DNA of 64,000 nucleotides from Microbacteriaceae bacterium (GTDB lineage Bacteria > Actinomycetota > Actinomycetes > Actinomycetales > Microbacteriaceae), in contig JAHBTA010000005.1 of NCBI GenBank assembly GCA_019638805.1, forward strand, positions 124,001-188,000. Reading direction: 5' to 3'. The notes under the pieces were generated by a model, which was not told the DNA's origin, made no database searches, and saw nothing but the letters and a program-made list of their open reading frames with translations. The first letter of the stretch is position 1; the number at the start of each line of letters is the position of its first letter. Positions 27,224 to 37,656 of this stretch are shown here, one piece after another. Position numbers and translations under genes: made by a program.

Positions 27224-27348
27224 CGGCTGCGTGGCTCTCGGGTCGTCATCGTCGGCAGGCTCCACGGTCCGACCGCTCAGGGTCGTTCCGGCGCCGCCAG
27301 GGTAGCAGACGACGCGAAGGTGCCTCGCGAACGTGCCTTGCGAACCCG

Positions 27349-28590
27349 TCAGTCGTCCCCGTGCCCGAAGCGACGCAACGGCTGCCGGTCGAGAAGTGAG
27401 GCCGGGCGGACCGCACCGTGCCCGAACCGGCCGGCCACCGCATCCACCGCGTGCTCGGCGTCGCGCCAGGCGGCGTCGTCGTCCCAGAGGCCGAGCGCCG
27501 CGACCTCCCCGGTGAGCTGCTCGCCGCGCACGCCGATGAGCCGCACCGGGAGGGCGTCCGGGTTCGCCGAGTCGTAGAGGGAGCGGGCCTCCTCGTAGAG
27601 CCGGCGGGCCAGATCGGTCGGGTCCGCGAGCGTGCGCGAACGGGTGATGGTCGTAAAGTCCGAGAAGCGCAGCTTGATGGCGACCGTGCGCGCCTGCACT
27701 CCGGCGCGGCGCAATCGCACCGCGACGCCATCGGCGAGAGCGAGCAGGGTGCGGTGGACCTCGCGAGCGTCGGTGACGTCGAACTCGTAGGTGGTCTCGT
27801 GGCCGACGCTCTTCTCCTCGCGCCCGGTCACCACCGCGCGCGGGTCGCGTCCCCACGAGAGTTCGTGCAGGCGCTCCCCGGTCGCCGCGCCGAGCGCGCG
27901 CACGAGCGTGTCCAGGGGCACCTCGGCAACGTCGCCCACGGTGCGAAGCCCCAGCCGGCTCAGCTGCTCCTCCGCCTTCGCCCCCACCCCCCACAGCGCC
28001 GAGACGGGCTGGGGATGCAGGAACTCCAGGGTGGATGCCGCGGGCACCACCAGAAGCCCGTCCGGTTTCGCGCGCGAGGACGCGAGCTTCGCGACGTACT
28101 TGGTCGCGGCGGCACCCACCGAGGCGCGCAGCCCGGTCTCGGCGTGGATGCGCTCACGGAGCCGGGTGCCGATCTGCCAGGGCGTTCCCAGCAGCCGCAG
28201 GGCGCCCGCCACGTCGAGGAACGCCTCGTCGATGGACAACGGCTCGACCAGGGGTGTCACCTCGCCCAGGAGCCGCATGATGACGCCGGAGTAGTGCGTG
28301 TACCGCTCGAAATGCGGCTCGAGAACGATCGCCTGCGGGCAGCGCCGCAGAGCCACCGCCATGGGCATGGCCGAGTTGACACCGTAGCGGCGGGCCTCGT
28401 AGGTCGCCGCGGTGACGACCGAGCGCAGGGACCGGTGCCCGACGATGACGGGCTTGCCGACCAGCTCCGGGCGGTCGAGCAGCTCGACGGACGCGAAGAA
28501 GGCGTCCATGTCGAGGTGCAGAATGCTCGCCGTGGTGTCGTCGAGGGGCGACTCCGTGACCTGACGGCCGGTGCCGTCCTGCTTGCTCAC
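27349..28590 (-). CDS. dinB: DNA polymerase IV
   Basis: 413-residue active Y-family polymerase. Catalytic acidic residues are intact: LHLDMDAFFASVE (Asp 27) and SIDEAFLDV (near 120). RYGVNSAMPMAVALRRCP, LWGVGAKAEEQLSRLGL (helix-hairpin-helix) and the little-finger domain follow. The C-terminus carries QPLRRFGHGDD rather than an obvious beta-clamp pentapeptide, although ASLLDRQPLRRF could supply one. No LexA box is seen in the short upstream space, so regulation differs from the imu genes. GlsB-type gene lies upstream on the same strand, 22 bases away. Confidence 0.95.
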   Translation of the reverse strand: MSKQDGTGRQVTESPLDDTTASILHLDMDAFFASVELLDRPELVGKPVIVGHRSLRSVVTAATYEARRYGVNSAMPMAVALRRCPQAIVLEPHFERYTHYSGVIMRLLGEVTPLVEPLSIDEAFLDVAGALRLLGTPWQIGTRLRERIHAETGLRASVGAAATKYVAKLASSRAKPDGLLVVPAASTLEFLHPQPVSALWGVGAKAEEQLSRLGLRTVGDVAEVPLDTLVRALGAATGERLHELSWGRDPRAVVTGREEKSVGHETTYEFDVTDAREVHRTLLALADGVAVRLRRAGVQARTVAIKLRFSDFTTITRSRTLADPTDLARRLYEEARSLYDSANPDALPVRLIGVRGEQLTGEVAALGLWDDDAAWRDAEHAVDAVAGRFGHGAVRPASLLDRQPLRRFGHGDD

Positions 28591-28612
28591 GGGCGCCCCT
28601 CGACGACGGGAC

Positions 28613-28879
28613 TCAGGACTTGCGGCGCCGCGTGATGAGGCCCCAGATGAGCAGCACGACGATCGCGCCGACGATGGCGACGATCCAGGACGTGATGTCG
28701 AAGAACCCCTCGTAGCTGTAGCCGAACAGCAGACCGCCCAGCCACCCGGCCAGGAGCGCGCCGGCGACCCCCAGCAGCAGCGTCGCGATCCAGCCGCCCC
28801 CCTGCTTTCCCGGAAGGATGAGCTTGGCGATCGCTCCCGCGATCAATCCGAGGAGAAGGAATCCGAGAAATCCGGCCAT
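28613..28879 (-). CDS. GlsB/YeaQ/YmgE-family membrane protein
   Basis: 88-residue protein with three hydrophobic segments and the family signature GFLLLGLIAGAIAKLILPGKQGGGW near the start, followed by LLLGVAGALLAGWLGGLLFG. Members are small, stress-associated inner membrane proteins of unknown biochemical function (transglycosylase-associated in older naming). ATG 28879 has GGAGGT upstream, which rules out a longer form. It ends in a basic tail RRRKS. Confidence 0.92.
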   Translation of the reverse strand: MAGFLGFLLLGLIAGAIAKLILPGKQGGGWIATLLLGVAGALLAGWLGGLLFGYSYEGFFDITSWIVAIVGAIVVLLIWGLITRRRKS

Positions 28880-28996
28880 GTCGACCTCCAGTCGATCCGG
28901 TCGCCCGGGTCTCGGGCGCCGCATCCAGTCAAGCACTCCCCTATCCGGGGGACAACGCGCCACGGCACGATCGGGGCAAGCGGGCATCATGGAGAC

Positions 28997-29758
28997 ATGA
29001 CGGCCGAGCATCCCTGGTCTCGCTACGTCGCGGTCGGCGACTCGTTCACGGAAGGCATCGGCGATCCCGAACCCCGGTCCCCCGGCGGCCACCGCGGCTG
29101 GGCGGACCGGGTCGCCGAGGTGCTCGCCACGAAGACCGAGGACTTCGCCTACGCCAACCTCGCCATCCGCGGGAGGCTGCTGCAGCAGATCCTGGACGAG
29201 CAGGTGGATGCGGCGCTCGAGCTGCGCCCCGACCTCATCACGGTCTCGATGGGCGGCAACGACATCATCCGGCCTGGCACCGACCCGGACGAGGTCGCCG
29301 AGCGCTTCGACGACGGCATCGCGCGACTCAGCCGGGACGGAGCGACCGTGGTCATGTTCAACGGGCCCGACATCGGCATGACCCCGGTGCTCAGCCGGGT
29401 GCGCGGCAAGGTGGCCATCTACAACGAGAATCTGCGCACCGTCGCGAAGCGCCACGACGCGATCGTCGCGGACATGTGGTCGCTGCGCGAGCTCTCCGAT
29501 CCGCGCATGTGGGCGCCGGACCGGCTGCACTTCTCGCCCGTCGGTCACCAGACGATCGCCCGCATGGTGCTGGACGCGCTCAACGTCGAGAACGACCTGG
29601 AGCCCTACGAGGCCGAGCCGCTCCCCAAGCAGTCCTGGCGCGAGGCCCGCAAGGAGGACATCGGTTGGGCGCGCGAGTACTTCGCCCCGTGGATCCTGCG
29701 ACGCATCCGTCACCAGTCATCGGGCGACGGCGTGCAGCCCAAGCGGCCGAGCTTCTAG
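28997..29758 (+). CDS. SGNH/GDSL-family hydrolase
   Basis: 253-residue SGNH hydrolase (esterase/lipase). Block I is AVGDSFTEGIGDP with nucleophile Ser near 16, block III is SMGGNDIIRPG, and block V is APDRLHFSPVGHQ with the Asp-x-x-His pair. No signal peptide, so probably cytoplasmic; substrate is unknown. The C-terminal ~40 residues (KQSWREARKEDIGWAREY) are typical of actinobacterial homologues. ATG 28997 follows CATCAT by six bases. Converges with the carboxypeptidase gene, ten bases apart. Confidence 0.92.
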   Translation: MTAEHPWSRYVAVGDSFTEGIGDPEPRSPGGHRGWADRVAEVLATKTEDFAYANLAIRGRLLQQILDEQVDAALELRPDLITVSMGGNDIIRPGTDPDEVAERFDDGIARLSRDGATVVMFNGPDIGMTPVLSRVRGKVAIYNENLRTVAKRHDAIVADMWSLRELSDPRMWAPDRLHFSPVGHQTIARMVLDALNVENDLEPYEAEPLPKQSWREARKEDIGWAREYFAPWILRRIRHQSSGDGVQPKRPSF

Positions 29759-29768
29759 CGCTCGCGCC

Positions 29769-30992
29769 TCAGAACAGCTCGCCCGGATGCGTGAGCCGCC
29801 AGCCGGGGCCGGGATCGGTGATCGCCTCCGAGAGGACCAGGGGCACGGTCGTGCTGCGGCTCCCCGCCGTGAAGACCACCTGTCCCACGCGTTCGCCCGC
29901 CGGGGCGAGACGCACGGGATCCACCTCGATGGCGACGGTCACCGGGGTGTCGCCCCAGGTCAGCAGCACGGCTTCGGCGCTCGCCTCGGCGGCGGCGGTC
30001 TGCCCCCACGGCGTCTCGTAGGAGCCGAAATCCTCCCCCACGTCGCTCACGTCGAGCTCGTGGAAGCCCGCCTGCACGCTGGCCAGAAGAGACACGATCG
30101 CGCGATTGATCGTGGGGTGATCCACGCCGCCGAGAACGACTCCCACGATGGTCACGGTGCTCTGGCCGATGAGGGCGTCGGCCGAGAACAGCAGGTTGGC
30201 CCCGTACGGGTCGAGCGTCCCGGTCTTGATGCCCGTGACGCCGTGCATGCCGAGCAACTCGTTCGAGTTCTCCAGCTTCCCGACGTCGTGCAGGGTGACC
30301 GTGCGGGTGCCGACGATCTCGGCGATGAGCGGGTCGGCCAGCGCGATGCGGGCCAGTTCGACCAGATCGGATGCGGTGGCCCGGTTCGCACTCGACAACC
30401 CGGTCGGCTCGGACACCGTGATCCCGGACAGCCCGTGCGCCTCGAGCCAGCCGCGCGCCGCGGTCGCAAAGGCGTCCTCGGAGCCGAACGCCCACACCGC
30501 GAGCGTGGTCGCATAGTTGTTGGCGGATTCGATGAGCGTGAGGTCGAGCAGTTCGCGCTGGGTGTAGACCTGGCCGGCCTTGACCGGCTCGACCGTGCCG
30601 TTCACCTTGAGGTACGCGTCGTGGTACGCGACGTCGGCGGAGGTCATGGTGACCTTCGGGCCCGCCTCGCCCACCCCCAGCGGGTGCTCCTGCAGCACGA
30701 CAAGCGCCGTGACGATCTTGGTGATGCTCGCGATGGGCAGAGGTTTGCCCGAGCCCGAGGCGGCGAGCACCCCCGGGAAGCCGATCGCGCCGACCGCGCT
30801 CGCGCCGTACCCCGGGAAGTCGAGGTCGGCCGCCGCGCCGGGCGCCTCGACGTGCTCGGGGACGACCGCCTCGGTCGCCCGCAGCGGCGCCAGGAGCGTC
30901 ATCGGCAGGTAGAACAGCGTGCTCAGGACGAGCAGCAGCCCGCCGAAGACGACGATGCGGCGCCGACGGTAGATCTGGCGTCGCGAAGGCAC
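29769..30992 (-). CDS. D-alanyl-D-alanine carboxypeptidase (PBP5/6-like)
   Basis: 407-residue serine carboxypeptidase of peptidase family S11, which trims the terminal D-Ala from peptidoglycan stem peptides. An N-terminal membrane anchor (VVFGGLLLVLSTLFYLPMTLL) places the domain outside. Active-site motifs are SITK (near 88-91), SAN in LIESANNYATT, and KTG in GIKTGTLDP. The C-terminal region (about 300-407) resembles the beta-sandwich domain of PBP5-like enzymes. GTG start at 30992. The SpoU methylase gene is nine bases upstream on the same strand, so cotranscription is likely. Confidence 0.9.
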   Translation of the reverse strand: MPSRRQIYRRRRIVVFGGLLLVLSTLFYLPMTLLAPLRATEAVVPEHVEAPGAAADLDFPGYGASAVGAIGFPGVLAASGSGKPLPIASITKIVTALVVLQEHPLGVGEAGPKVTMTSADVAYHDAYLKVNGTVEPVKAGQVYTQRELLDLTLIESANNYATTLAVWAFGSEDAFATAARGWLEAHGLSGITVSEPTGLSSANRATASDLVELARIALADPLIAEIVGTRTVTLHDVGKLENSNELLGMHGVTGIKTGTLDPYGANLLFSADALIGQSTVTIVGVVLGGVDHPTINRAIVSLLASVQAGFHELDVSDVGEDFGSYETPWGQTAAAEASAEAVLLTWGDTPVTVAIEVDPVRLAPAGERVGQVVFTAGSRSTTVPLVLSEAITDPGPGWRLTHPGELF

Positions 30993-31001
30993 TGATCGAT
31001 G

Positions 31002-31805
31002 CTAACCGGCGCGCAGGCTCCAGAGCGCCACCGCCGCGGCGGCCGCCACGTTGAGCGAGTCCACTCCGTGTGACATGGGGATGGTCACAACCCGGTCCGC
31101 GGAATCGAGGGCCCGTGCGCTGAGACCGTCGCCCTCCGTGCCCAGAAGCAGCGCGATCCGTTCGGGGGCATCGAGTGCGTAGTCGTCGAGGGCGATGGCG
31201 CCGTCGGCGAGGGCGAGCGCGGCGATCTCGAATCCCGCGTCGTGCAGCTGCGCGGCCCCCTCCGGCCACTCCGCGAGCCGGGTCCACGGGATCTGCAGAA
31301 CGGCGCCCATCGAGACCCGGACGCTGCGCCGGTAGAGCGGATCGGCACAACGCGGGGTGATGAGCACCGCGTCCGCGCCGAGGCCCGCGACCGCGCGGAA
31401 GATCGCGCCGACGTTGGTGTGGTTGACGACATCCTCGAGCACGACGACGCGCCGCGCCCCGGCGAGCACCTCGGCGACGGGCCGTTCGGCCGGCCGGTGG
31501 AACGCGGCGAGGGCGCCCCGGTGCACCGCGAACCCGGTCACCTGTTCGATGACCTCTGGCGATGCGAGGTACACCGGCACGTCATGCGTCGCCAGCAGGT
31601 CCGACAGCCCGGGCAGCCACTTCTCTTGGAGCAGGACCGAACGCGGGCGGTGCCCCGCGTCGAGCGCCCGCTCGATGACCTTGGCCGACTCGGCGATGTA
31701 CAGCCCCTCGGCAGGCTCGCGCACGCGTCGGAGTGCGACGTCGGTCAGGCTCGTGTAGTCGCGCAGCCGATCGTCCGCGGGGTCGTCGACCGGAACGATC
31801 TCCAC
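31002..31805 (-). CDS. SpoU-family RNA 2'-O-methyltransferase
   Basis: About 267 residues, a SPOUT methyltransferase acting on rRNA or tRNA ribose. An N-terminal substrate-binding domain (DPADDRLRDYTSLTDVALR) precedes the trefoil-knot domain with motif 1 NHTNVGAIFRAVAGLG, motif 2 IALLLGTEGDGLS and motif 3 DSLNVAAAAAVAL. GTG 31805 is preferred because GGGAGG is five bases upstream; an in-frame ATG at 31826 adds seven residues but has no ribosome binding site. The exact target nucleotide cannot be named. Divergent from the sirtuin gene. Confidence 0.9.
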   Translation of the reverse strand: MEIVPVDDPADDRLRDYTSLTDVALRRVREPAEGLYIAESAKVIERALDAGHRPRSVLLQEKWLPGLSDLLATHDVPVYLASPEVIEQVTGFAVHRGALAAFHRPAERPVAEVLAGARRVVVLEDVVNHTNVGAIFRAVAGLGADAVLITPRCADPLYRRSVRVSMGAVLQIPWTRLAEWPEGAAQLHDAGFEIAALALADGAIALDDYALDAPERIALLLGTEGDGLSARALDSADRVVTIPMSHGVDSLNVAAAAAVALWSLRAG

Positions 31806-31845
31806 CTGGACCTCCCGCCGAAACATGATCGAAAACTTCGGCGTC

Positions 31846-31851
31846 TAGTCT
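31846..31851 (+). promoter_or_regulatory. Probable -10 element of the sirtuin gene
   Basis: TAGTCT, followed by a short leader with GGGAGG and ATG 31872. Transcription start predicted near 31858. One of the few promoters here with a leader long enough for a ribosome binding site. Confidence 0.5.
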
Positions 31852-31871
31852 CCCAGGGGAAGGGAGGCGCC

Positions 31872-32720
31872 ATGGTCGTGACCGACGCGGGAGTGCTCGA
31901 CGCGGCCTCCCTCGCGCTCCTGGACGCCGCAGAAGAGCTGCTTCGGGGGCGCTCGGTCGCCGTACTCACCGGCGCGGGCGTGAGCACCGACTCCGGGATC
32001 CCCGACTACCGCGGCGAGGGCGCGCCGGTCCGCTCGCCCATGACGCTGCAGACCTTCCTAGGCGACGAGCGGGCCCGCAAGCGCTACTGGGCGGGCAGCC
32101 ACCTCGGCTGGCGGCGCTTCTCGGCGGCCGGACCCAATGACGGGCACCGCGCGCTGGCCGCCCTCGAGGCGGCGGGCGTCGCCAACGGCGTCGTCACCCA
32201 GAACGTCGACGGCCTGCACCTGCGCGCCGGATCGCGGCATGTGGTCGATCTGCACGGCTCGATGGACCGGGTGCGCTGCCTGACCTGCGGCCAGAGTTTC
32301 GCGCGGGAGGACATCGCCGCCCGGCTCACGGCCGCGAACCCGTGGCTCGAGGCCCCCGATGCCGTGTCGCTCAACCCGGACGGCGACGTCGACGTGGATG
32401 CCGTGGACGACATGGTCGTGCCCGATTGCTCCGTGTGCGGCGGGGTTCTCAAGCCCGAGGTGGTGTTCTTCGGCGAGTTCGTGCCCCCGCAGAAGTTCGC
32501 GGAGGCGAGCGCCCTGGTCCGACGCGCGGATGCGCTGCTGGTGGCCGGGTCGTCGCTGGTGGTCAACTCCGGCATCCGGCTGCTGGATCAGGCCGTGAAG
32601 CGCCGCATCCCGGTCGTCATCGTCAACCGGGGCGCCACCAAGGGCGATGCGCGGGCGAGCGTCAAGATCGACGCGGGCACGAGCGAGGTGCTGTCCGCCC
32701 TCGCGGCGCGGTTGCCGTAG
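31872..32720 (+). CDS. Sir2-family NAD-dependent deacylase
   Basis: 282-residue sirtuin, which removes acyl groups from lysines using NAD+. The NAD-binding loop is LTGAGVSTDSGIPDYRG (about 37-53), TQNVDGLHLRAG contacts nicotinamide ribose, and the catalytic His is in DLHGSMDRVRC. Four zinc cysteines are visible as CLTCGQ and CSVCGG. ALLVAGSSLVV and PVVIVNRG complete the Rossmann fold. Bacterial class; the 60-residue insert between the two zinc pairs is acidic. ATG 31872 has GGGAGG upstream. Followed after 49 bases by a phosphatase gene. Confidence 0.95.
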   Translation: MVVTDAGVLDAASLALLDAAEELLRGRSVAVLTGAGVSTDSGIPDYRGEGAPVRSPMTLQTFLGDERARKRYWAGSHLGWRRFSAAGPNDGHRALAALEAAGVANGVVTQNVDGLHLRAGSRHVVDLHGSMDRVRCLTCGQSFAREDIAARLTAANPWLEAPDAVSLNPDGDVDVDAVDDMVVPDCSVCGGVLKPEVVFFGEFVPPQKFAEASALVRRADALLVAGSSLVVNSGIRLLDQAVKRRIPVVIVNRGATKGDARASVKIDAGTSEVLSALAARLP

Positions 32721-32769
32721 ACGCCTGTCCGCTGCAGAGACCCTCCCCGATCTCGGGTAGACATGGGGG

Positions 32770-33408
32770 GTGACCACCGTGCTCTACCTCGTGCGCCATG
32801 GCGAGACCGACTGGAACCGCGCGCATCGCATCCAAGGCTTGACCGACATCCCGCTCAACGAGACCGGTCGCGAGCAGGCGCGGGAGACCGGGCGACTGCT
32901 GGCCCGCCGTAGCGTCGACCACGTGGTGGCGAGCCCGCTCTCCCGGGCGTTCGAGACCGCGCAGCTCATCGCGCGCGAGGCCGGCTTCCCCGAGCCCGAG
33001 CCGCTCCCCGCGCTCGTGGAGCGCGACTACGGCGCGGCGGAGGGACTGGAGTTCGAGGAGGTCGAGCGCCGCTTCCCCGATCGGGGCGCGGTTCCGGGCC
33101 AGGAGAGCCGTGATGCCGTTGCCGAACGCGTCGTCCCCGCGCTCGAGCGGCTCGCGGCCGACCACCCCGACCGATCCCTCGTCGTGGTCAGCCACGGCGG
33201 GGCGATCCGCGCCGTGCTGAGCACCGTGGACCCGGACGGGCACCACGGCGCCATCACCAACGGATCGGTGCACAGCTTCCGTTTCGACGGTGAGACCCTG
33301 CACCTCGTGGCCTTCGACGATCCGCTCGATGAGGAGTCGGTGCAACCCGGCAGCGGCGACGTGACCGAGCAGAACGCTGTCGAGGCGAGAGAGGAGGGGG
33401 CCGCGTGA
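32770..33408 (+). CDS. Histidine phosphatase family protein
   Basis: 212-residue phosphoglycerate-mutase-like phosphatase. The catalytic motif LVRHGETDWN places the phosphorylated His near residue 10; the second His is in VVVSHGGAIRAVL, with Glu in VERDYGAAEGLE. The substrate is unknown; similar enzymes act on phosphorylated sugars, alpha-ribazole phosphate or phosphoserine. GTG 32770 follows TAGACA closely, so a leaderless transcript is plausible. The stop overlaps the GTG of the next gene by four bases (GTGA). Confidence 0.92.
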   Translation: MTTVLYLVRHGETDWNRAHRIQGLTDIPLNETGREQARETGRLLARRSVDHVVASPLSRAFETAQLIAREAGFPEPEPLPALVERDYGAAEGLEFEEVERRFPDRGAVPGQESRDAVAERVVPALERLAADHPDRSLVVVSHGGAIRAVLSTVDPDGHHGAITNGSVHSFRFDGETLHLVAFDDPLDEESVQPGSGDVTEQNAVEAREEGAA

Positions 33409-33869
33409 GCGCACCCGCCGTGCAGCGCTTCCTGGATGCCGTGGCCGGCCTCGGTCTGCACCCCGAGATCCGCGAGTTCGACGAGTCGACCCACACGGCG
33501 GCGGAGGCCGCCGCGGCCATCGGCTGCGAGGTGGCGGCGATCGTGAAGAGTCTGGTGTTCGAGGCCGACGGCGCCCCCCTGCTCGTGCTCGCGTCGGGTC
33601 CGAACCGGGTCGACACCGGCGCGCTGGGGTCCCGGCTCGGCGCGAGCATCGGCAAGGCCGACGCCGCGACGGTCAAGCAGGCGACCGGCTACTCGATCGG
33701 CGGCGTCCCCCCACTCGGGCACCCGACGCCGCTGCGCACCATCCTGGACGAGACGCTGCTGGACCTGCCCGTGGTGTGGGCGGCGGCCGGGAGCCCGACC
33801 GCGGTCTTCGCGATCGAGCCGGCCGAACTGGTGCGGCTCAGTGGCGCCGAGGTGCTGCCGGTCGCGTAG
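33405..33869 (+). CDS. YbaK/EbsC-family aminoacyl-tRNA deacylase-like protein
   Basis: 154-residue protein of the YbaK/ProX family, which hydrolyses mischarged aminoacyl-tRNAs. Signatures are IVKSLVFEADGAPLLVLASG with the conserved catalytic-pocket Lys, ATGYSIGGVPPLGH and TILDETLL. Specificity (Cys-tRNAPro or other) cannot be read from sequence. Start GTG 33405 overlaps the previous stop, so the two genes are coupled. Its 3' end overlaps the converging glycosyltransferase gene by 32 bases. Confidence 0.93.
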   Translation: MSAPAVQRFLDAVAGLGLHPEIREFDESTHTAAEAAAAIGCEVAAIVKSLVFEADGAPLLVLASGPNRVDTGALGSRLGASIGKADAATVKQATGYSIGGVPPLGHPTPLRTILDETLLDLPVVWAAAGSPTAVFAIEPAELVRLSGAEVLPVA

Positions 33870-34962
33870 CCGCTGCCCCGCGCGCCGCGGCCACGCCCTC
33901 CAGCACCTCGAGCAGCGCGCGCGCCGACGCGTCCCAGTCGTAGGTCCGGGCGACCTCCCGCCCGCGGCGCGAACGCTCGGCCCACACGGCCTGGTCCTCG
34001 AGCGATCGGATGGCGGCCGCCGCGGCGTCCGGGTCCTGCGCCGGGAAGTAGCCCGCGGCATCCGCCCCCACCTCGCGGAAGATCGGGATGTCGCTCACGA
34101 CGATGGGCGTGCCCGCGGCCATGGCCTCGATGAGCGGGATCCCGAAGCCCTCGTCGAGGGAGGCGTGCACGAGGGCGAACGCCTCGCGCAGCAGCTGCGC
34201 GTAGTGCTCGTCGCTCACCCCGTCGTGCACCACGAGGGCGCCCTCCGGCGCGAGCGCGAGCAGGCGGGCGCGATCGGCACGCGAGATGCGCGAGAGCAGG
34301 TGCAGGCGGTAGCCCGGCAGAACGTGCAGGGCGAGCGCGAGCGTCTCGACGTTCTTGTACGGCATGAACGAACCCATGTAGACCAGCTCGCGGGTGACCG
34401 GGCGCGTCCGGGGGGCGCCCGCGCCGGCCGGCGAGTCGGCGGCGTTGCGCACCACGTGCAGGGGCCGCCGGGTGAGCCGATGGCGCTGGATCAGCTCGCG
34501 CGAGGTCTGCGAGACGGTGACCACGGCATCCGCCTGGTTCAGGAGCACGCGCTGCGGCCACCAGGCCAGGTGGTAGAGCCGCCACAGCAGCCGGATCGCG
34601 GCGTTCAGGTCGCGCGGGGGCGTGCGATTGCGGTAGTAGATCAGGTCGTGCAGGGTCTTGACCAGCCCGTAGCGACGGCCCCAGGACCCCATGGTCTGCA
34701 TGGGCGTGAAGACCACGTCGGATTCGAGGGCGTTGATCTGGAGCGCGACGAAGGGCTCGCGGGCACTGGTCGGCCCCGAGACGCGATGCCAGGGCAGGCG
34801 CGGCAGCTGACGCAGCTGGCGCTCGTCGCTGATGAGCATGCGCACGTCGTGCCCCCGGGGACCGGCCAGGCGGGCCAGGGCTCCGGCCAGCCGCGCACCG
34901 TACCGGCTGATGCCGTCGTGGTGCTCGGGGCGGGTGTACCGGCAGTCGACGAGGATCCTCAC
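33838..34962 (-). CDS. Family 4 glycosyltransferase
   Basis: 374-residue GT-B fold glycosyltransferase of the GT4 group. The donor-binding motif reads EGFGIPLIEAMAAGTPIVVSD near residue 290, with the E-x7-E pair; ELVYMGSFMPYKNVETL marks the start of the C-terminal domain. The N-terminal half contains HDLIYYRNRTPPRDLNA, typical of mannosyl- or glucosyltransferases acting on lipids or glycans. Acceptor and donor are not determinable. ATG 34962 overlaps the stop of the alpha/beta hydrolase gene (ATGA), so they form a two-gene operon. Confidence 0.9.
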   Translation of the reverse strand: MRILVDCRYTRPEHHDGISRYGARLAGALARLAGPRGHDVRMLISDERQLRQLPRLPWHRVSGPTSAREPFVALQINALESDVVFTPMQTMGSWGRRYGLVKTLHDLIYYRNRTPPRDLNAAIRLLWRLYHLAWWPQRVLLNQADAVVTVSQTSRELIQRHRLTRRPLHVVRNAADSPAGAGAPRTRPVTRELVYMGSFMPYKNVETLALALHVLPGYRLHLLSRISRADRARLLALAPEGALVVHDGVSDEHYAQLLREAFALVHASLDEGFGIPLIEAMAAGTPIVVSDIPIFREVGADAAGYFPAQDPDAAAAAIRSLEDQAVWAERSRRGREVARTYDWDASARALLEVLEGVAAARGAAATRPAAPRRH

Positions 34963-35852
34963 GGTAGCCGGTCCAGAAAGTGCCCGATCTCGTCCGCGGC
35001 ATCCGCGGGCCGCTCGTAGTGGATGAGGTGGCCGACCCCCTCGAGCATGACCAGCTGCACGTCGGGCAGCATCCCGGCGAACACGTGCTGCCCGGCGGCC
35101 GGGGCGATGGTGTCGCGCGCCCCGGCGATGATGAGCACGGGCATGGTCAGTGCATCGGCCGCACGCGTCACATCGGTGCTGAGCGAGGCGTCGAAGGCCT
35201 CCGCGACGGTCACGGGGTCGCTGAAGCCGTTGAAGTAGCGGTGGTGCTCTTCGTGGATCCAGCGCCGCAGACCGCGATCGCGGGTCTTCGCGAGGGTCAC
35301 GCTCATGAGCTGCACGATCACCCAGTTGCCCAGCAGCCCGCGTCCCACGCGCTCGGGAAGCCGCCTCGCGGCACCGTAGTAGGCGCGGGTGAGCGCGTTC
35401 ATGAGCCGCCCGCCGCCGCGTCGCGGGTCGGTGCTGATCGGGTTGATGAGGATGAGCGCGGGCGTCTCGAGTCCGGCGTCGATCGCGTGGGTGGTCACCA
35501 TCGATCCGAAGGAGTGCCCGATCAGCACGGCGCCGCCGCGCAGCCCGAGTTCATCGAGGAACGCACCCAGCCACCGCCCGTAGCCCTCGATGGAGTGCGG
35601 AGCCCCGGTCATCGGCGTGGACTGCCCGAAACCGGGCAGGTCCGGCCCGATGATGCGCACACCCGGCAGCCGGGCGATGACCGGCTCGAGGCCGTGGTGA
35701 TCGCCCCGGTAGCCGTGCACGATGACGACCGTGCGCGCGGCGTCGGCGGGGCCGTACTCCCAGTACCGCGTGGTGCTGCCGAGCACCTCGGCGGAGGCCT
35801 CGCGGACGGGGATCCGGGCCAGCGCATCGGCGTGCGGGGTGGGGACGCTCAC
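34959..35852 (-). CDS. Alpha/beta-fold hydrolase
   Basis: 297-residue alpha/beta hydrolase. The oxyanion-hole segment VVIVHGYRGDHHG, the nucleophile elbow GHSFGS (Ser near 115), an Asp in AGARDTIAP and the catalytic His in GVGHLIHYERP give a complete triad. A cap region of about 80 residues lies between. Cytoplasmic; substrate unknown. Starts with GTG six bases after TAGAAT. Coupled to the glycosyltransferase gene downstream, which suggests a shared lipid or glycan pathway. Confidence 0.9.
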   Translation of the reverse strand: MSVPTPHADALARIPVREASAEVLGSTTRYWEYGPADAARTVVIVHGYRGDHHGLEPVIARLPGVRIIGPDLPGFGQSTPMTGAPHSIEGYGRWLGAFLDELGLRGGAVLIGHSFGSMVTTHAIDAGLETPALILINPISTDPRRGGGRLMNALTRAYYGAARRLPERVGRGLLGNWVIVQLMSVTLAKTRDRGLRRWIHEEHHRYFNGFSDPVTVAEAFDASLSTDVTRAADALTMPVLIIAGARDTIAPAAGQHVFAGMLPDVQLVMLEGVGHLIHYERPADAADEIGHFLDRLP

Positions 35853-35858
35853 CCCGCG

Positions 35859-35864
35859 ATTCTA
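35859..35864 (-). promoter_or_regulatory. -10 element, leaderless alpha/beta hydrolase transcript
   Basis: TAGAAT on the minus strand followed by six bases and GTG 35852. Only 15 bases separate it from the oppositely oriented treS -10, making a compact divergent promoter pair. Confidence 0.55.
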
Positions 35865-35879
35865 GGTGTCGCGCTCTCC

Positions 35880-35885
35880 TAGACT
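35880..35885 (+). promoter_or_regulatory. -10 element, leaderless treS transcript
   Basis: TAGACT followed by six bases and GTG 35892. No ribosome binding site. Confidence 0.55.
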
Positions 35886-35891
35886 CTGACG

Positions 35892-37610
<1,719 letters not shown>

Positions 37611-37643
37611 GGACGGCACCGCGCGGCTGTCGCCGGCGGGGAA

Positions 37644-37649
37644 TACCCT
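37644..37649 (+). promoter_or_regulatory. -10 element, leaderless exonuclease-NUDIX transcript
   Basis: TACCCT followed by seven bases and ATG 37657, with no ribosome binding site. Confidence 0.5.
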
Positions 37650-37656
37650 GAAGACC

